From Bin107 sp965221655 (GTDB lineage: Bacteria > UBA8248), in contig OZ244906.1 in NCBI GenBank assembly GCA_965221655.1, forward strand, positions 1,922,001-1,986,000: 64,000 bases of DNA, written 5' to 3'. The translations under genes were made by a program, and so were the position numbers. Of the stretch, positions 15,754 through 25,279 are shown in pieces (the first letter of the stretch is position 1; each line of letters starts with the position of its first letter). Below the pieces are notes generated by a model. That model saw only the letters and a list, made by a program, of their open reading frames with translations. It had not been told where the DNA came from and ran no database searches.

Positions 15754-17136
15754 CTAGCCGAGACCCGCCCCCACGCCCGCCCCGCCCAGAAGGCGCATCA
15801 GGGAGTCGACACCGGGCTGCTCCTCAAGCGATTCGAGGAGAGCGAGCACTTCCTCCGCTTCCTCGGCGTCGAGGACCGTCTTCGCGCAGTCGCGGAACTT
15901 CGCTTGTATCTCCGCGTCCTCGAGCGGCCACAGCGCGCAGCCGCGCGAGACGTCCGTGCGCTTGTGCAGCACGCGCCCATCATGCAGGTGAACGCGCAGG
16001 TCGGTGGGTCTGCGCATTCCCGGTTTCCATCCCATCTCCTCGGTGCGGACGTGCACCCTGCGCACCCACTCCTGGGCGCGGGGGTCGCACACCGCCTCGT
16101 CCGTGAAATCGTCGAGCCGCAACCCCCCGTCCAGCAGGGTGCGCGCGAGGCAATACTCGATGGAGAACTTCCCCTCCAGCCCCGTTTCGGGTACGTGGTA
16201 GCGCAGCACTTCCATCGATATCTCGAGCAGTGCGACATCGATGCGCTCCACTTCCTCCACCGCCGCCCCTGATTCCTCCATCAGGTCGCGCAGGGCGTCC
16301 ACCGCCGGGTGGGTGGAGAGACAACACGGGTAGGGCTTCATGTTCATTCCGGGGTCTTCGAGGGCGTAGGGCCGCCCGAGGCTTTGGGCAATCTCCTCGG
16401 CCCGGGGAGTGCCGCCGCCCGCGAACACGTCGAGAAAGCCGCGCCGCGCCTCGAGAATCGTCGTGTTCGCCGTGATGCCCGAAGCCGCGAGCTGTGCCGC
16501 GCGCAGGCCGGCCTCGGGCGCGAGGCCGGCGTGGAGGGGCTTCGTCATGGTGCCGAAATTCGCGTGCATCCCGCAGGCGTGGGAGGCGGCGCATCCCAGG
16601 GCGTGGCGCGTCGTCTCGACGTCGAACCCCCGCAGGCGGGCCGCGGCGGCCGCCGCGCCCATGGTGCCGAGCGTGCAGGTGGAATGCCACCCGGCGTCAT
16701 AGTGCGCGGGGTTCATGCCGCCGCCCAGCTTGGTCGAAACCTCGTAGCCGATAATGAAGGCATCGAGCACCGCGCGCCCCGACGCTCCCAGCACCTCGCC
16801 CTGGGCCAGAACGGCGGGCAACACGACCACGCTGGGGTGTCCGGTCAGCAGGTAACTCGAATCGTCGAAGTCCAGGGCGTGGCCCATGGCGCCGTTGGCC
16901 AGAGCGGCCATCGGCGCGGCGGCGCGCGCGTTCGCTCCCACGATGGTCGCCTCGGGCGCGCCCCCCATCCCCTGTGCGAAATCCGTCACGATGCGCCCGA
17001 GCGGTTCGCGCGCGCCTGCGAGGGTGACCCCCACGGTGTCGACCACGGCCTTTTTCGCGCGCTCGACCACCAGGGCGGGAAAATCCTCCCAGCGCGCCTC
17101 GACGATGAAACGCGCCATGCGTTCGGTTACGCTCAT
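15754..17136 (-). CDS. MmgE/PrpD-family protein (2-methylcitrate dehydratase-like)
   Basis: 460 residues, typical of MmgE/PrpD, a large family of dehydratases, isomerases and decarboxylases acting on di- and tricarboxylic acids (PrpD, cis-aconitate decarboxylase, iminodisuccinate epimerase). Recognised by VERAKKAVVDTVGVTLAGAR, ANGAMGHALDFDDSSYLLTGHPS, the helical ASHACGMHANFGTMTKPLHAG and the MNMKPYPCCLSTHPAVDA segment with its conserved Lys and Tyr. The exact reaction is not clear. ATG 17136 has GGAGGGAG upstream. Two cupins follow in the same direction. Confidence 0.93.
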   Translation of the reverse strand: MSVTERMARFIVEARWEDFPALVVERAKKAVVDTVGVTLAGAREPLGRIVTDFAQGMGGAPEATIVGANARAAAPMAALANGAMGHALDFDDSSYLLTGHPSVVVLPAVLAQGEVLGASGRAVLDAFIIGYEVSTKLGGGMNPAHYDAGWHSTCTLGTMGAAAAAARLRGFDVETTRHALGCAASHACGMHANFGTMTKPLHAGLAPEAGLRAAQLAASGITANTTILEARRGFLDVFAGGGTPRAEEIAQSLGRPYALEDPGMNMKPYPCCLSTHPAVDALRDLMEESGAAVEEVERIDVALLEISMEVLRYHVPETGLEGKFSIEYCLARTLLDGGLRLDDFTDEAVCDPRAQEWVRRVHVRTEEMGWKPGMRRPTDLRVHLHDGRVLHKRTDVSRGCALWPLEDAEIQAKFRDCAKTVLDAEEAEEVLALLESLEEQPGVDSLMRLLGGAGVGAGLG

Positions 17137-17226
17137 GCAACTCCCTCCTCTCGCCCGCCGCGCGCGAGCGACTCCGGCTTAGGGGACGATTCCGGCGCCC
17201 TTGTCCATATGCAAGTTTCGGCGTCC

Positions 17227-17236
17227 ATCCTAGCAG
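17227..17236 (-). promoter_or_regulatory. Extended -10 promoter upstream of MmgE/PrpD
   Basis: On the minus strand TGCTAGGAT (17235-17227) is a TGn-extended -10 element about 90 bases before the ATG. No good -35 is visible. The rest of 17137-17382 shows no gene. Confidence 0.35.
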
Positions 17237-17382
17237 TTTTCGGACCAGGGTCTAAGGGGTGAGGCTCTTGGGTGGATGGGTGCGGGGGAGCGCGGCCCCG
17301 CCCCGTTTGGAGATGCTCTCGTGCGAAGCAACACCCCGGAGCAGGAAACCCCCGGGCGATGCGCGTGCGGCTTGTGCCCGCG

Positions 17383-18477
17383 TTACAGCGCGCCGCCCGC
17401 AACCGCGTTGATCGACCGGGGGTCGACGGAAACGTAAACCCGCGCCCCCGGTTCGGGTATGGGCAAGCGGTGGCCATGGACGCGGATTGTCCTCTCCCCC
17501 GCGCTCAGCCAAAGCTCCAGCACGCCACCCATGTAAACCGCCTTCTCGACCGTGCATTCGATGACGTTCGGCGTCCCCTCGGGGGGTGCGCTCAGGGTGG
17601 CGACGCAATCCTCCGGCCGAATCGAGAGCAACACCCCTGAGCCCGCGGAGGCGTCCACGGCCTTGCAGAGCAGCGTAGCCTCGCCGACCCGCACCGCGGT
17701 CCGCGCGTCGGGTGCGGCGGCGTCGACCACCTCGCCCTCCAGGAAGTTCGAAACCCCGACGAAGCCTGCGACGAACTGGTTGGCCGGGTTTTGGTACACC
17801 GCACTCGGCGCACCCATCTGCTCGATGCGCCCGTTGTTCATCACCACGATGATGTCGCTCATCACCATGGCCTCGACCTGGTCGTGGGTAACGAAAATGG
17901 TGGTGATGCCCGATTCGGTTTGCAAATCCTTGAGTTCGAGGCGCATCTCCTCGCGCAGGGCCGCGTCGAGGTTCGAGAGCGGCTCGTCGAGGAGCAACAC
18001 GTCGGGCTCGTAGACCAGAGCGCGCGCAAAGGCGACGCGCTGCTGCTGGCCGCCCGAGAGTTGCGAGGGATAGCGGTTTTCCATGCCCTCGAGCCGCACC
18101 ATGCCCAGGGCGCGCTCCACCGCCGCGTCGATTTGGTTTTTCGGCGTCTTTCTCATTTGCAGGCCAAACGCCACGTTCTCGCGCACCCGCAGGTGCGGCC
18201 AGAGGCCGTAGGACTGAAAAACCATGCCGAGGTTGCGCTTGTGTGCGGGCACCAGCACGCTTTGCGAGGCACTCGATATCAGCCTCTCGCCGACGTGGAC
18301 GTCGCCGCCGTCGGGGGTTTCAAAACCGGCGATGATGTTCAGGGTGGTCGTCTTGCCGCAGCCGCTGGGTCCGAGCAAGGTCAGCAACTTGCCCTTGGGC
18401 ACTTCGAACGAAACACCGTCGACGGCGGTTACCTCGCCGAATCTCTTGACCAGGTTCTCGACGCGCACGTTTTGCAT
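17383..18477 (-). CDS. ABC transporter ATPase, iron/polyamine (FbpC/PotA) type
   Basis: 364 residues. Walker A GPSGCGKTTT is near residues 35-44, the signature LSGGQQQR near 137-144, Walker B VLLLDEPLSNLDA and the H-loop THDQ follow. A C-terminal TOBE-like region of about 120 residues marks the PotA/FbpC/AfuC group that energises uptake of iron, polyamines, thiamine or phosphonates. The start is ATG 18477; the permease stop shares one base with it (TGATG), so the two are coupled. With the permease and binding protein upstream it makes a complete importer. Confidence 0.95.
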   Translation of the reverse strand: MQNVRVENLVKRFGEVTAVDGVSFEVPKGKLLTLLGPSGCGKTTTLNIIAGFETPDGGDVHVGERLISSASQSVLVPAHKRNLGMVFQSYGLWPHLRVRENVAFGLQMRKTPKNQIDAAVERALGMVRLEGMENRYPSQLSGGQQQRVAFARALVYEPDVLLLDEPLSNLDAALREEMRLELKDLQTESGITTIFVTHDQVEAMVMSDIIVVMNNGRIEQMGAPSAVYQNPANQFVAGFVGVSNFLEGEVVDAAAPDARTAVRVGEATLLCKAVDASAGSGVLLSIRPEDCVATLSAPPEGTPNVIECTVEKAVYMGGVLELWLSAGERTIRVHGHRLPIPEPGARVYVSVDPRSINAVAGGAL

Positions 18478-20195
18478 CAGGCGAGACCCTCCACGTTTCC
18501 TTGTTTCGTCAACCAGCGCACCAGAGCCACCGATCCCAGCGACAAGACGACGATGATGAGCGAGAGAATGCACACGTGCGAGAAGAGCCCCTCGTCGTAG
18601 AGCTGGATGAGAATCGTGCCGATCACCTCCTTGTTGGAGCTGAACAGCATGATAGAGGCGGAGAGCTCGCGCATCATCGACACGAAAAGAATGATCCAGC
18701 CGGCGACGATGCCCGGCATGGCCAGGGGCACCAGTATTCTCCAGAATACGACGCCCCAGCCCGCACCGCTGACGGCCGCGGCCCGTTCGAGTTCCTCATG
18801 AATTTGCGTGATGGAGTTCGACACCGCACGCACGCCGAACGGCAAAAAGCGCGTGATGTAGGCGATCAGGATAATCCACAGCGTGTGGTAGAGGTTGAAC
18901 GGCTCGCGGATATAGGCCCACAGCATGGCGATGGCGATGACCGCACCCGGAATGGCCACCGGAATGAGCGCCAGGAAGTCGAGCGTTCCCCGGCCCCTCC
19001 AGGTGCTGCGCACCACGAAATAGGCGACCACGGCGGAGAGTGCGATGCCGATCGTGGCGCCGAGAAAACTCAGCAGCAGGCTGTTCTGGATGGAGCGGAG
19101 AATGACCGCACCCCCATCGCCCGTGATGATCTCGAACACGTGGTCGAGCGTGAGGAATTCGAGGGTCGGCGGTCGTCCGCGATTGGAAATGAACGTGCCG
19201 TAAATCAGCGTGAGCACCGGCAAAATCGCCGACACCAGGAGGTAGGCGCCGGCAAACGCCAGTGCCACGTATTTCCACGGGCCGAGTTCCACGAGGCGCG
19301 GGCGAAAGCTCTTGCCGGCCACCGTGGCGTATTTCGCACTTCTCCCCAGCGCCTTGGTCTGCCCCCAAAGCGCGAGCCCGCAGACCAGCAAAATGGGAAT
19401 CGACATCGCCGCCGCATGCGAGAAGTTCGGCGGAATGCCGATCATCATGCGCCACAACTGGGTCGAGAACACGTATATGCCGCCCGAGACGCCGATCGTC
19501 GCCGGTATGGCGAAAATCTCCAGCGACAGGATGAACGCCAGCAGAGCGCCGGACAATATGGCCGGTGCCGCCATGGGCAGCGTAATCCGCAGCGTCGTCC
19601 TCCACTGGTTCGCCCCGCTCACGTGGGCCGCGTTCTCCAGCGTCGGGTCCATGTTCCGAAACGCCGTGACCGTGAAGATGAAGACGTAGGGCGCTAGCGA
19701 AAGCGCCATCACGAAGATGAGCCCGCCCATCGTGAAAATGTCGAACAGAGGCTCCTTCGTGCCGACCAGCCACTTCCAGAACAGGTTCACGAAGCCGACG
19801 CGCGGCGTCCCCAGGTAGGCCCACGCCACCGCCACCACCACGGGCGGCATGATGAAGGGCAGAATCGCTATCATGTTGATGCAATTCTTGAACGGGGTGT
19901 CGGTGCGCCCGACGATCCAGGCGAGCGGAACGCCGATCAGGACGGACAGAGCCGTCACGCCCACCGAGACGACGGCGGTGTTCCAGAACACTTCACCCAT
20001 GTAGTCGGCCTCGTAGAGGGCGACGAAGGCGTCGAGGGTGAAGTCCGGACTTGCCGGGTTAGGCTTGAGGCTGCCCAGCAGCAGCCAGAACAGCGGATAC
20101 AGAACGATGAAGCCGACGACGAGAAGACATCCCCATTCGAGAACCCGAACGGCACTCGTCGGAGCCCGGAACATGGCAAACGAACGGGGACGCAT
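18477..20195 (-). CDS. ABC transporter permease, fused two-domain (FbpB type)
   Basis: 572 residues with about 12 membrane segments forming two BPD-type permease domains in one chain. Each has an EAA-like loop: NAAHVSGANQWRTTLRITLP around residue 200 and ELERAAAVSGAGWGVVFWRI around 480. Such fused permeases belong to iron(III), thiamine and 2-aminoethylphosphonate importers. It lies between the binding-protein gene and the ATPase, with 26- and -1-base junctions. A 579-residue relative occurs at 58.4-60.2 kb. The ribosome site at ATG 20195 is weak. Confidence 0.93.
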   Translation of the reverse strand: MRPRSFAMFRAPTSAVRVLEWGCLLVVGFIVLYPLFWLLLGSLKPNPASPDFTLDAFVALYEADYMGEVFWNTAVVSVGVTALSVLIGVPLAWIVGRTDTPFKNCINMIAILPFIMPPVVVAVAWAYLGTPRVGFVNLFWKWLVGTKEPLFDIFTMGGLIFVMALSLAPYVFIFTVTAFRNMDPTLENAAHVSGANQWRTTLRITLPMAAPAILSGALLAFILSLEIFAIPATIGVSGGIYVFSTQLWRMMIGIPPNFSHAAAMSIPILLVCGLALWGQTKALGRSAKYATVAGKSFRPRLVELGPWKYVALAFAGAYLLVSAILPVLTLIYGTFISNRGRPPTLEFLTLDHVFEIITGDGGAVILRSIQNSLLLSFLGATIGIALSAVVAYFVVRSTWRGRGTLDFLALIPVAIPGAVIAIAMLWAYIREPFNLYHTLWIILIAYITRFLPFGVRAVSNSITQIHEELERAAAVSGAGWGVVFWRILVPLAMPGIVAGWIILFVSMMRELSASIMLFSSNKEVIGTILIQLYDEGLFSHVCILSLIIVVLSLGSVALVRWLTKQGNVEGLA

Positions 20196-20221
20196 CTCGG
20201 GTCAGCAGCCGCGCGGGCTGA

Positions 20222-21238
20222 TCATCTTTTTCTCTTCGCCTCACGAATGTGCTTGGTCATGAAGGCGCGGTACTTGTTCTGTTCGGCGAACACCTTCGAC
20301 CAATCCGCGTACAGCGGCTTGAAGGGATAGGGAATACCCTTCACGTGGGGCACGTCCGAGCGCGCGGAGTTGATTTTCACGTCCTGGGTGATGACCGTCT
20401 GGCCCTCTTTCGAAAGTATCCAGCGATACACCCTCTCCGCGTTCTTGGGGTTCGGCCCGCCTTTCACCATGCCGAACGAAGCCGGGATGACGGGCGTGCC
20501 TTCCTTCATCTTGGCGATCTTGATCTTCGCACCCTTGTTGATGCGCCGAATCGCGATGTATTCGAAGACCATCGTCACGTCGCGTTCGCCCGTGGCGACG
20601 CGCTCGGTAGAAGCCCCCATGCGCGATTGCACCAGTGCCCCGTTGTAGAGCAGACCTTTGATGTATTTCTCCCCGAACCCCTGCGCACCGTAGAAAAAAT
20701 CCCACAACCCCGCCGACTGGAACGGGTCGACGAGCACGAGGCGGTTTTTCCACTTCGGCCCCGTCAACTCCGCAAAGCTCTTCGGCTCCTCGCCGGGCTT
20801 CACGTTGTCGGTGTTGTAGATGACCTGGAGGGTCGGCGCACGCAGCCCCACCCATTGGGCTTTCTCGTCCTTGCCCCAGGCCGGGAAACTCTTCGCCTCG
20901 GGGAATTGCGTCACGTTCTGCACCCAGCCTTCCTTGGCGAGGTGGTACCAGCCCGGCGTGTAGCTGAAATGCAGCAGATCGATCTTGCCCTTGCCCACCG
21001 TGCGCTCGGCCACGAAGCGCTGATACAGGCTGACGCCGCCGGCGGTGATGGACTCGACCTTGATGTCCGGGAACTTCTTTTCGATGGCTTTGACCAACGT
21101 CGCCTGCGCGGCGGTGGTAAGCGACGAGTAAAAGATGAGGTTGGCATTTTGCGCCACGGCGGCCTGGGAGGCAAACGCCACGGTCGCAGCGACGACCGCA
21201 CCCGTGAGAATCGACTTGAGCGAAACGGAAAGTCTCAT
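20222..21238 (-). CDS. Periplasmic substrate-binding protein, iron/polyamine (AfuA/PotD) type
   Basis: 338 residues from ATG 21238. A signal peptide of 28 residues ends at AVAQN. The mature start NLIFYSSLTTAAQATLVKAI matches class-II binding proteins of the FbpA/AfuA group, and ERVATGERDVTMVFEYIAI lies in the cleft. Tyrosines needed for ferric iron are not obvious as a YY pair, so the ligand might be an organic compound instead. It is the first gene of the minus-strand operon with permease and ATPase. Confidence 0.9.
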   Translation of the reverse strand: MRLSVSLKSILTGAVVAATVAFASQAAVAQNANLIFYSSLTTAAQATLVKAIEKKFPDIKVESITAGGVSLYQRFVAERTVGKGKIDLLHFSYTPGWYHLAKEGWVQNVTQFPEAKSFPAWGKDEKAQWVGLRAPTLQVIYNTDNVKPGEEPKSFAELTGPKWKNRLVLVDPFQSAGLWDFFYGAQGFGEKYIKGLLYNGALVQSRMGASTERVATGERDVTMVFEYIAIRRINKGAKIKIAKMKEGTPVIPASFGMVKGGPNPKNAERVYRWILSKEGQTVITQDVKINSARSDVPHVKGIPYPFKPLYADWSKVFAEQNKYRAFMTKHIREAKRKR

Positions 21239-21328
21239 GTTCTTCGTCCCCCTGATGGTGAAACGGATTGCTCCCCGAACGAACCGGAGAGGATTCGACC
21301 GCCGCGGGTCCTTTCGAGACTCCTGCCC

Positions 21329-21343
21329 TGTCACACTATGACA
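21329..21343. promoter_or_regulatory. Palindromic operator candidate upstream of the binding-protein operon
   Basis: TGTCA and TGACA separated by CACTA form a 15-base inverted repeat 91 bases upstream of the ATG, inside the only AT-rich part of the intergenic region 21239-21519 (AATAATTAAACC at about 21359-21370). On the minus strand it overlaps CATAGT, a possible -10. It could be a repressor site. Nothing else is seen in that gap. Confidence 0.4.
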
Positions 21344-21519
21344 CTTTTGCGTATGAGAATAATTAAACCATACCCGAGCGGCCCCGTCAAAACTCTCTTT
21401 CGGCCAGGAAAACGAAATCGCGCCGCAGCGCGCACCGGCGTTTTTCGGCTCCCGCGCCCACGGCGTCCGCCGGCAGGTGCGGCCCATCCCAAACACACGG
21501 GCCTCGGCGCGCCGACCCC

Positions 21520-22905
21520 TCAATACGTCAGCTGCGAGAAGCCTTTGAACAAGTGGGCGAGGAATTTTTCGGAAGCCAGAACGCCTGCGACCTGCGCGTA
21601 TTCGTTCGCCGCGTGCTTGCGCATGGCGTTGCAGGGAAGCCCTCCTATCCAGGGCACGCCCAACTCCTCCGTCCACAGGGCGACGGGCATTCCCGCCGGG
21701 TGCACGGGCCAGACCTCGGGGTCTGCGCCCATGCGGGCGTGTGCTTCCAAAAAACACGCGATGAGGGGGTGCTCCGGCGGCGTTGCGCCCCCCGCATAGT
21801 GGTTGTTCACCACGAACTCCACGTCGCCGTACCCGCCCTCGGCCAGGATGGCGCGGACGTTCGCGATGCGCTCCTCGGGGTCCTCACCGGGCTGAAAACG
21901 CATGTTCACCACCGCTTGCGCCTGTGCGGGAATGCTCACCTTGACGGACTTGCCCTCGCCGACGAAGCCCGCCCCCAGGCCCGTGAGGGTGAACTCCGCC
22001 TGGAACAGATGCGCGCGCACGGCGGCGTGGAAATCTTCCTGGCGAAAGCGCGCGACCCCCAGGCTGCGGCGCATGGCCTCAGGGTCCATGCGTGCGGACA
22101 AACGGCGGCAAAGCTCCTCCTGGGCGTCGCTCGGCGTCCAGCCCTCGCCGTTTTCGTAAATCTCCCGCAGCCTGGCCTGCAAATGTGCGATCGCCTCGAC
22201 GAGACGCTCGGCGGGGTTGCCTATCCAGTTGCAGTTGAGGGCGTGAATCTCGTTGCCCAGCGGTCCGCCCCACTCCCCGGGACGGCACACCAGCCTGCCC
22301 ATCAGGTTGCCCTTGAGCCCGAGGGGGACGATGGGCGTGCCGTCGGTCTGCGCCATCGGGCAGAGCCAGTAGGCGGCGTTCGCCCGGCCCATTTGTTCCC
22401 TGTAGCGGGGGAAGAAATCCTTGATGCCCCCGCTTCCGAGTTCGGACGCCTCGTGGACGAACATCAGGTTCAGGGGAAGTTCCTCGCCCGCGGCGCGCAC
22501 GGCGTCCACCGCGTTCATCATGCAGGCGATGCCCGTTTTCATGTCCTCCGCCCCCCGGCCGACGACGCAGCGCCCCAGACCTTCGAGCTCCTGCACCTGC
22601 GGGTCGAAGGGAGGGTTTATCCAGCCCGGCTCCTCCGCGGGCGTCACGTCGTAGAGGCCGTGGCACAAGAGCGTGCGCTCCGCCCCCACGTCGATGCGCC
22701 CAAAGACGACCGGAAACTCCGCCGTCTCCACCACCTCCGCACTTCCGCCCGCCTCGATTATCTCCTCCGCCAGCATCCGCGCCATCTCTTCGTTGCCCAG
22801 GTTCAGGGCGGAGACGCTCGGCTGGCGGATGTACCTGAGGAGACGCTCCAGATGGGCGGGTTCGAAATCCGCCTCGATTTGCGCGACGACCCGTTCGACG
22901 TCCAC
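21520..22905 (-). CDS. M20-family metallopeptidase / amidohydrolase
   Basis: About 461 residues. The dinuclear-zinc core is present: LLCHGLYDVTP (His and Asp ligand), GRGAEDMKTGIACMMNAVDA (bridging Asp and Lys) and FVHEASELGSGGI (catalytic Glu-Glu equivalent reads EASE). The family removes acyl groups or cleaves dipeptides and carbamoyl amino acids. I prefer GTG 22905 because GGAGG lies 6 bases before it; a TTG at 22908 is possible. It has a second, distant M20 relative at 25.3 kb and is next to two transport operons, suggesting use of an imported amide or peptide. The expected EE pair reads EAS-E, an oddity. Confidence 0.87.
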   Translation of the reverse strand: MDVERVVAQIEADFEPAHLERLLRYIRQPSVSALNLGNEEMARMLAEEIIEAGGSAEVVETAEFPVVFGRIDVGAERTLLCHGLYDVTPAEEPGWINPPFDPQVQELEGLGRCVVGRGAEDMKTGIACMMNAVDAVRAAGEELPLNLMFVHEASELGSGGIKDFFPRYREQMGRANAAYWLCPMAQTDGTPIVPLGLKGNLMGRLVCRPGEWGGPLGNEIHALNCNWIGNPAERLVEAIAHLQARLREIYENGEGWTPSDAQEELCRRLSARMDPEAMRRSLGVARFRQEDFHAAVRAHLFQAEFTLTGLGAGFVGEGKSVKVSIPAQAQAVVNMRFQPGEDPEERIANVRAILAEGGYGDVEFVVNNHYAGGATPPEHPLIACFLEAHARMGADPEVWPVHPAGMPVALWTEELGVPWIGGLPCNAMRKHAANEYAQVAGVLASEKFLAHLFKGFSQLTY

Positions 22906-22921
22906 CAAAAACCTCCGCGTT

Positions 22922-23092
22922 TCAGGGAATCATGGGGCCGGGCTGCTGCGCGTCGTAGAAGTCGCGGTCGCCCGGCACGCCCGAGGTCGGCTTCGCTCCG
23001 GGAATGGTGATCTTGATCGCGTGGGCCGCGTCGAAATGGGCGATGCTCACGTCCTCGGGTTCGTACAGATCGGCGAAGCCGCCCGTGATGAG
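22922..23092 (-). pseudogene. Remnant of a DUF4387-domain gene (C-terminal end only)
   Basis: A 56-codon open stretch ending at TGA 22922 encodes GGFADLYEPEDVSIAHFDAA, then AIKITIPGAKPTSG and GDRDFYDAQQPGPMIP. This matches my memory of the conserved C-terminal half of DUF4387 proteins (LYGV..EDV, AIK.TIPRP, GD.D.YGAQQ), partners of the AtuA-like acyclic terpene family. No ATG, GTG or TTG is available and the N-terminal half is missing because the RidA gene ends at 23104. I read it as a truncated relic, though an unusual start cannot be excluded. Confidence 0.45.
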
Positions 23093-23103
23093 CCCACCGC
23101 GCC

Positions 23104-23541
23104 CTAACCCTGCACGCGCAGGCGTTCGGGCTCGATGATGGCCTCCACCTCTATCTCTATCAGTGCGTCGGGAGGGCCGAGGCGCGAGATTTCGATGAGC
23201 GTGCTGGCGGGCCGCACGTCCTTGAAATACTTGAAGCGCTCGTCGGAGTGTTTGTAGTACTCCATGATGTCGGTGACGTAGGTCGTCGAACGCACGATGT
23301 CGTCGAAGGTCGCCCCCGCGTGGGCCAGCCCCTTGCCGATGTTCTCGCAGGTCACCCGTATCTGGGTGCGCATGTCGCCCACCCCCTCCACCTCACCGCT
23401 CGGCCTGCGCGCCACCTGGCCGGAGAGATATACGTGGGCGTGGTCCGCCCCGTGAATCGTCACCACGGGAACGTAGAGCAACTCATCGTTCTCGACGCGC
23501 GCCCACATGTCGTCGGGCCGCATGAACTGTCTTTGGATCAT
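23104..23541 (-). CDS. RidA/YjgF-family protein
   Basis: 145 residues from ATG 23541, with GGAGGAG upstream. The RidA fold is clear from HAHVYLSGQVARRPSGEVEG, TRVTCENIGKGLAHAG-like helix and the end signature ASTLIEISRLGPPDALIEIE. RidA members hydrolyse reactive enamine/imine intermediates or act as related deaminases; the key Arg of RidA (in R-T/S-xx-V near the end) appears as RPASTLIEI. Its position between an ABC ATPase and M20 peptidases suggests a catabolic role in nitrogen compound breakdown. Confidence 0.9.
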   Translation of the reverse strand: MIQRQFMRPDDMWARVENDELLYVPVVTIHGADHAHVYLSGQVARRPSGEVEGVGDMRTQIRVTCENIGKGLAHAGATFDDIVRSTTYVTDIMEYYKHSDERFKYFKDVRPASTLIEISRLGPPDALIEIEVEAIIEPERLRVQG

Positions 23542-23567
23542 TCTGGGGTCTCCTCCTCGGTTCGGGC

Positions 23568-24383
<816 letters not shown>

Positions 24384-24405
24384 GACGTTCGCTCCTCCAG
24401 GCGCC

Positions 24406-25260
24406 TCATTCGCGCAGGGTTCCCCAACGCTGGACGGTGGCCAGCTCGATGCTCCGCAAAAAGACGCGCTCCACGATCACGCCCAGAATGCCCACGACTA
24501 CCACGCCGCCGTACATCATGTCCGCCGCCAGGAAGTCGCGCGCCGCGAAGATGCGAAAACCCAGCCCCGCCTCGAGGGCGACTATCATCTCGCCCGTAAC
24601 GACGATGCGCCAGGCGCGGCTGAAGGCGATGCGATACCCCGCGATGAGACTCGGCAGCGCGCCGGGCACCATCACCTGAAAGAAGAGCGTCATGCCCTTC
24701 GCGCCCATGGCTCTGCCCGCACGAATGAGGGAGGCGTCCACGGTCTTCACCCCCGTCCATGCGTTCACCATGACGGTGATCATGCCCTCGAACCACAACA
24801 CCGAGATGAGCGTGAAATCGCTCAGCCCGAACCAGAGAATGACGATGGGAAACAGCGCAAGGCCCGGCACGGCCAGAAAGAAATACATCGGCGGTGCCAG
24901 CACCCGTTCGACCGTCTTGTTCATGCCCATCAGCAGGCCGACCAGGGTGCCCGAGACAATGGCGAGTGCCGCGCCGACCAGCAATCTGTAGAGCGAGACG
25001 TAGATGTCGAGCCAGAGGATGCCCGACTTCGCCTGCTTCACCATCGTGAACCAGATGGTCTCGAGCGGAGGGAACAGGACGGGGTGCAGCGTCCCCGAGT
25101 GTGCGAGCAACTCCCAGAAGACGAGCAGCCCAACAAGGGGGGCCGCCATCTGGAAGAGGGCCGTGCCCGTGTTTTTGAAGACTACGCTCCAGTTCGGCGG
25201 ACCGAGCTTGCGCTCGGCTGCGTCCGTTGAGCGATCCCCGACCTTCTCGACCGATACCAC
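24406..25260 (-). CDS. ABC transporter permease, SsuC/TauC type
   Basis: 284 residues, about six membrane segments after a 30-residue cytoplasmic start. The EAA loop reads AGRAMGAKGMTLFFQVMVPG followed by ALPSLIAGYRIAFSRAWRIV, typical of SsuC/TauC/NrtB permeases. GTG 25260 has GAGGGG upstream. It lies 22 bases before the ATPase start and 19 bases after the M20 peptidase stop, so all are probably one transcript. Confidence 0.94.
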   Translation of the reverse strand: MVSVEKVGDRSTDAAERKLGPPNWSVVFKNTGTALFQMAAPLVGLLVFWELLAHSGTLHPVLFPPLETIWFTMVKQAKSGILWLDIYVSLYRLLVGAALAIVSGTLVGLLMGMNKTVERVLAPPMYFFLAVPGLALFPIVILWFGLSDFTLISVLWFEGMITVMVNAWTGVKTVDASLIRAGRAMGAKGMTLFFQVMVPGALPSLIAGYRIAFSRAWRIVVTGEMIVALEAGLGFRIFAARDFLAADMMYGGVVVVGILGVIVERVFLRSIELATVQRWGTLRE

Positions 25261-25279
25261 GCGGTTCCCCTCTTTCGGT

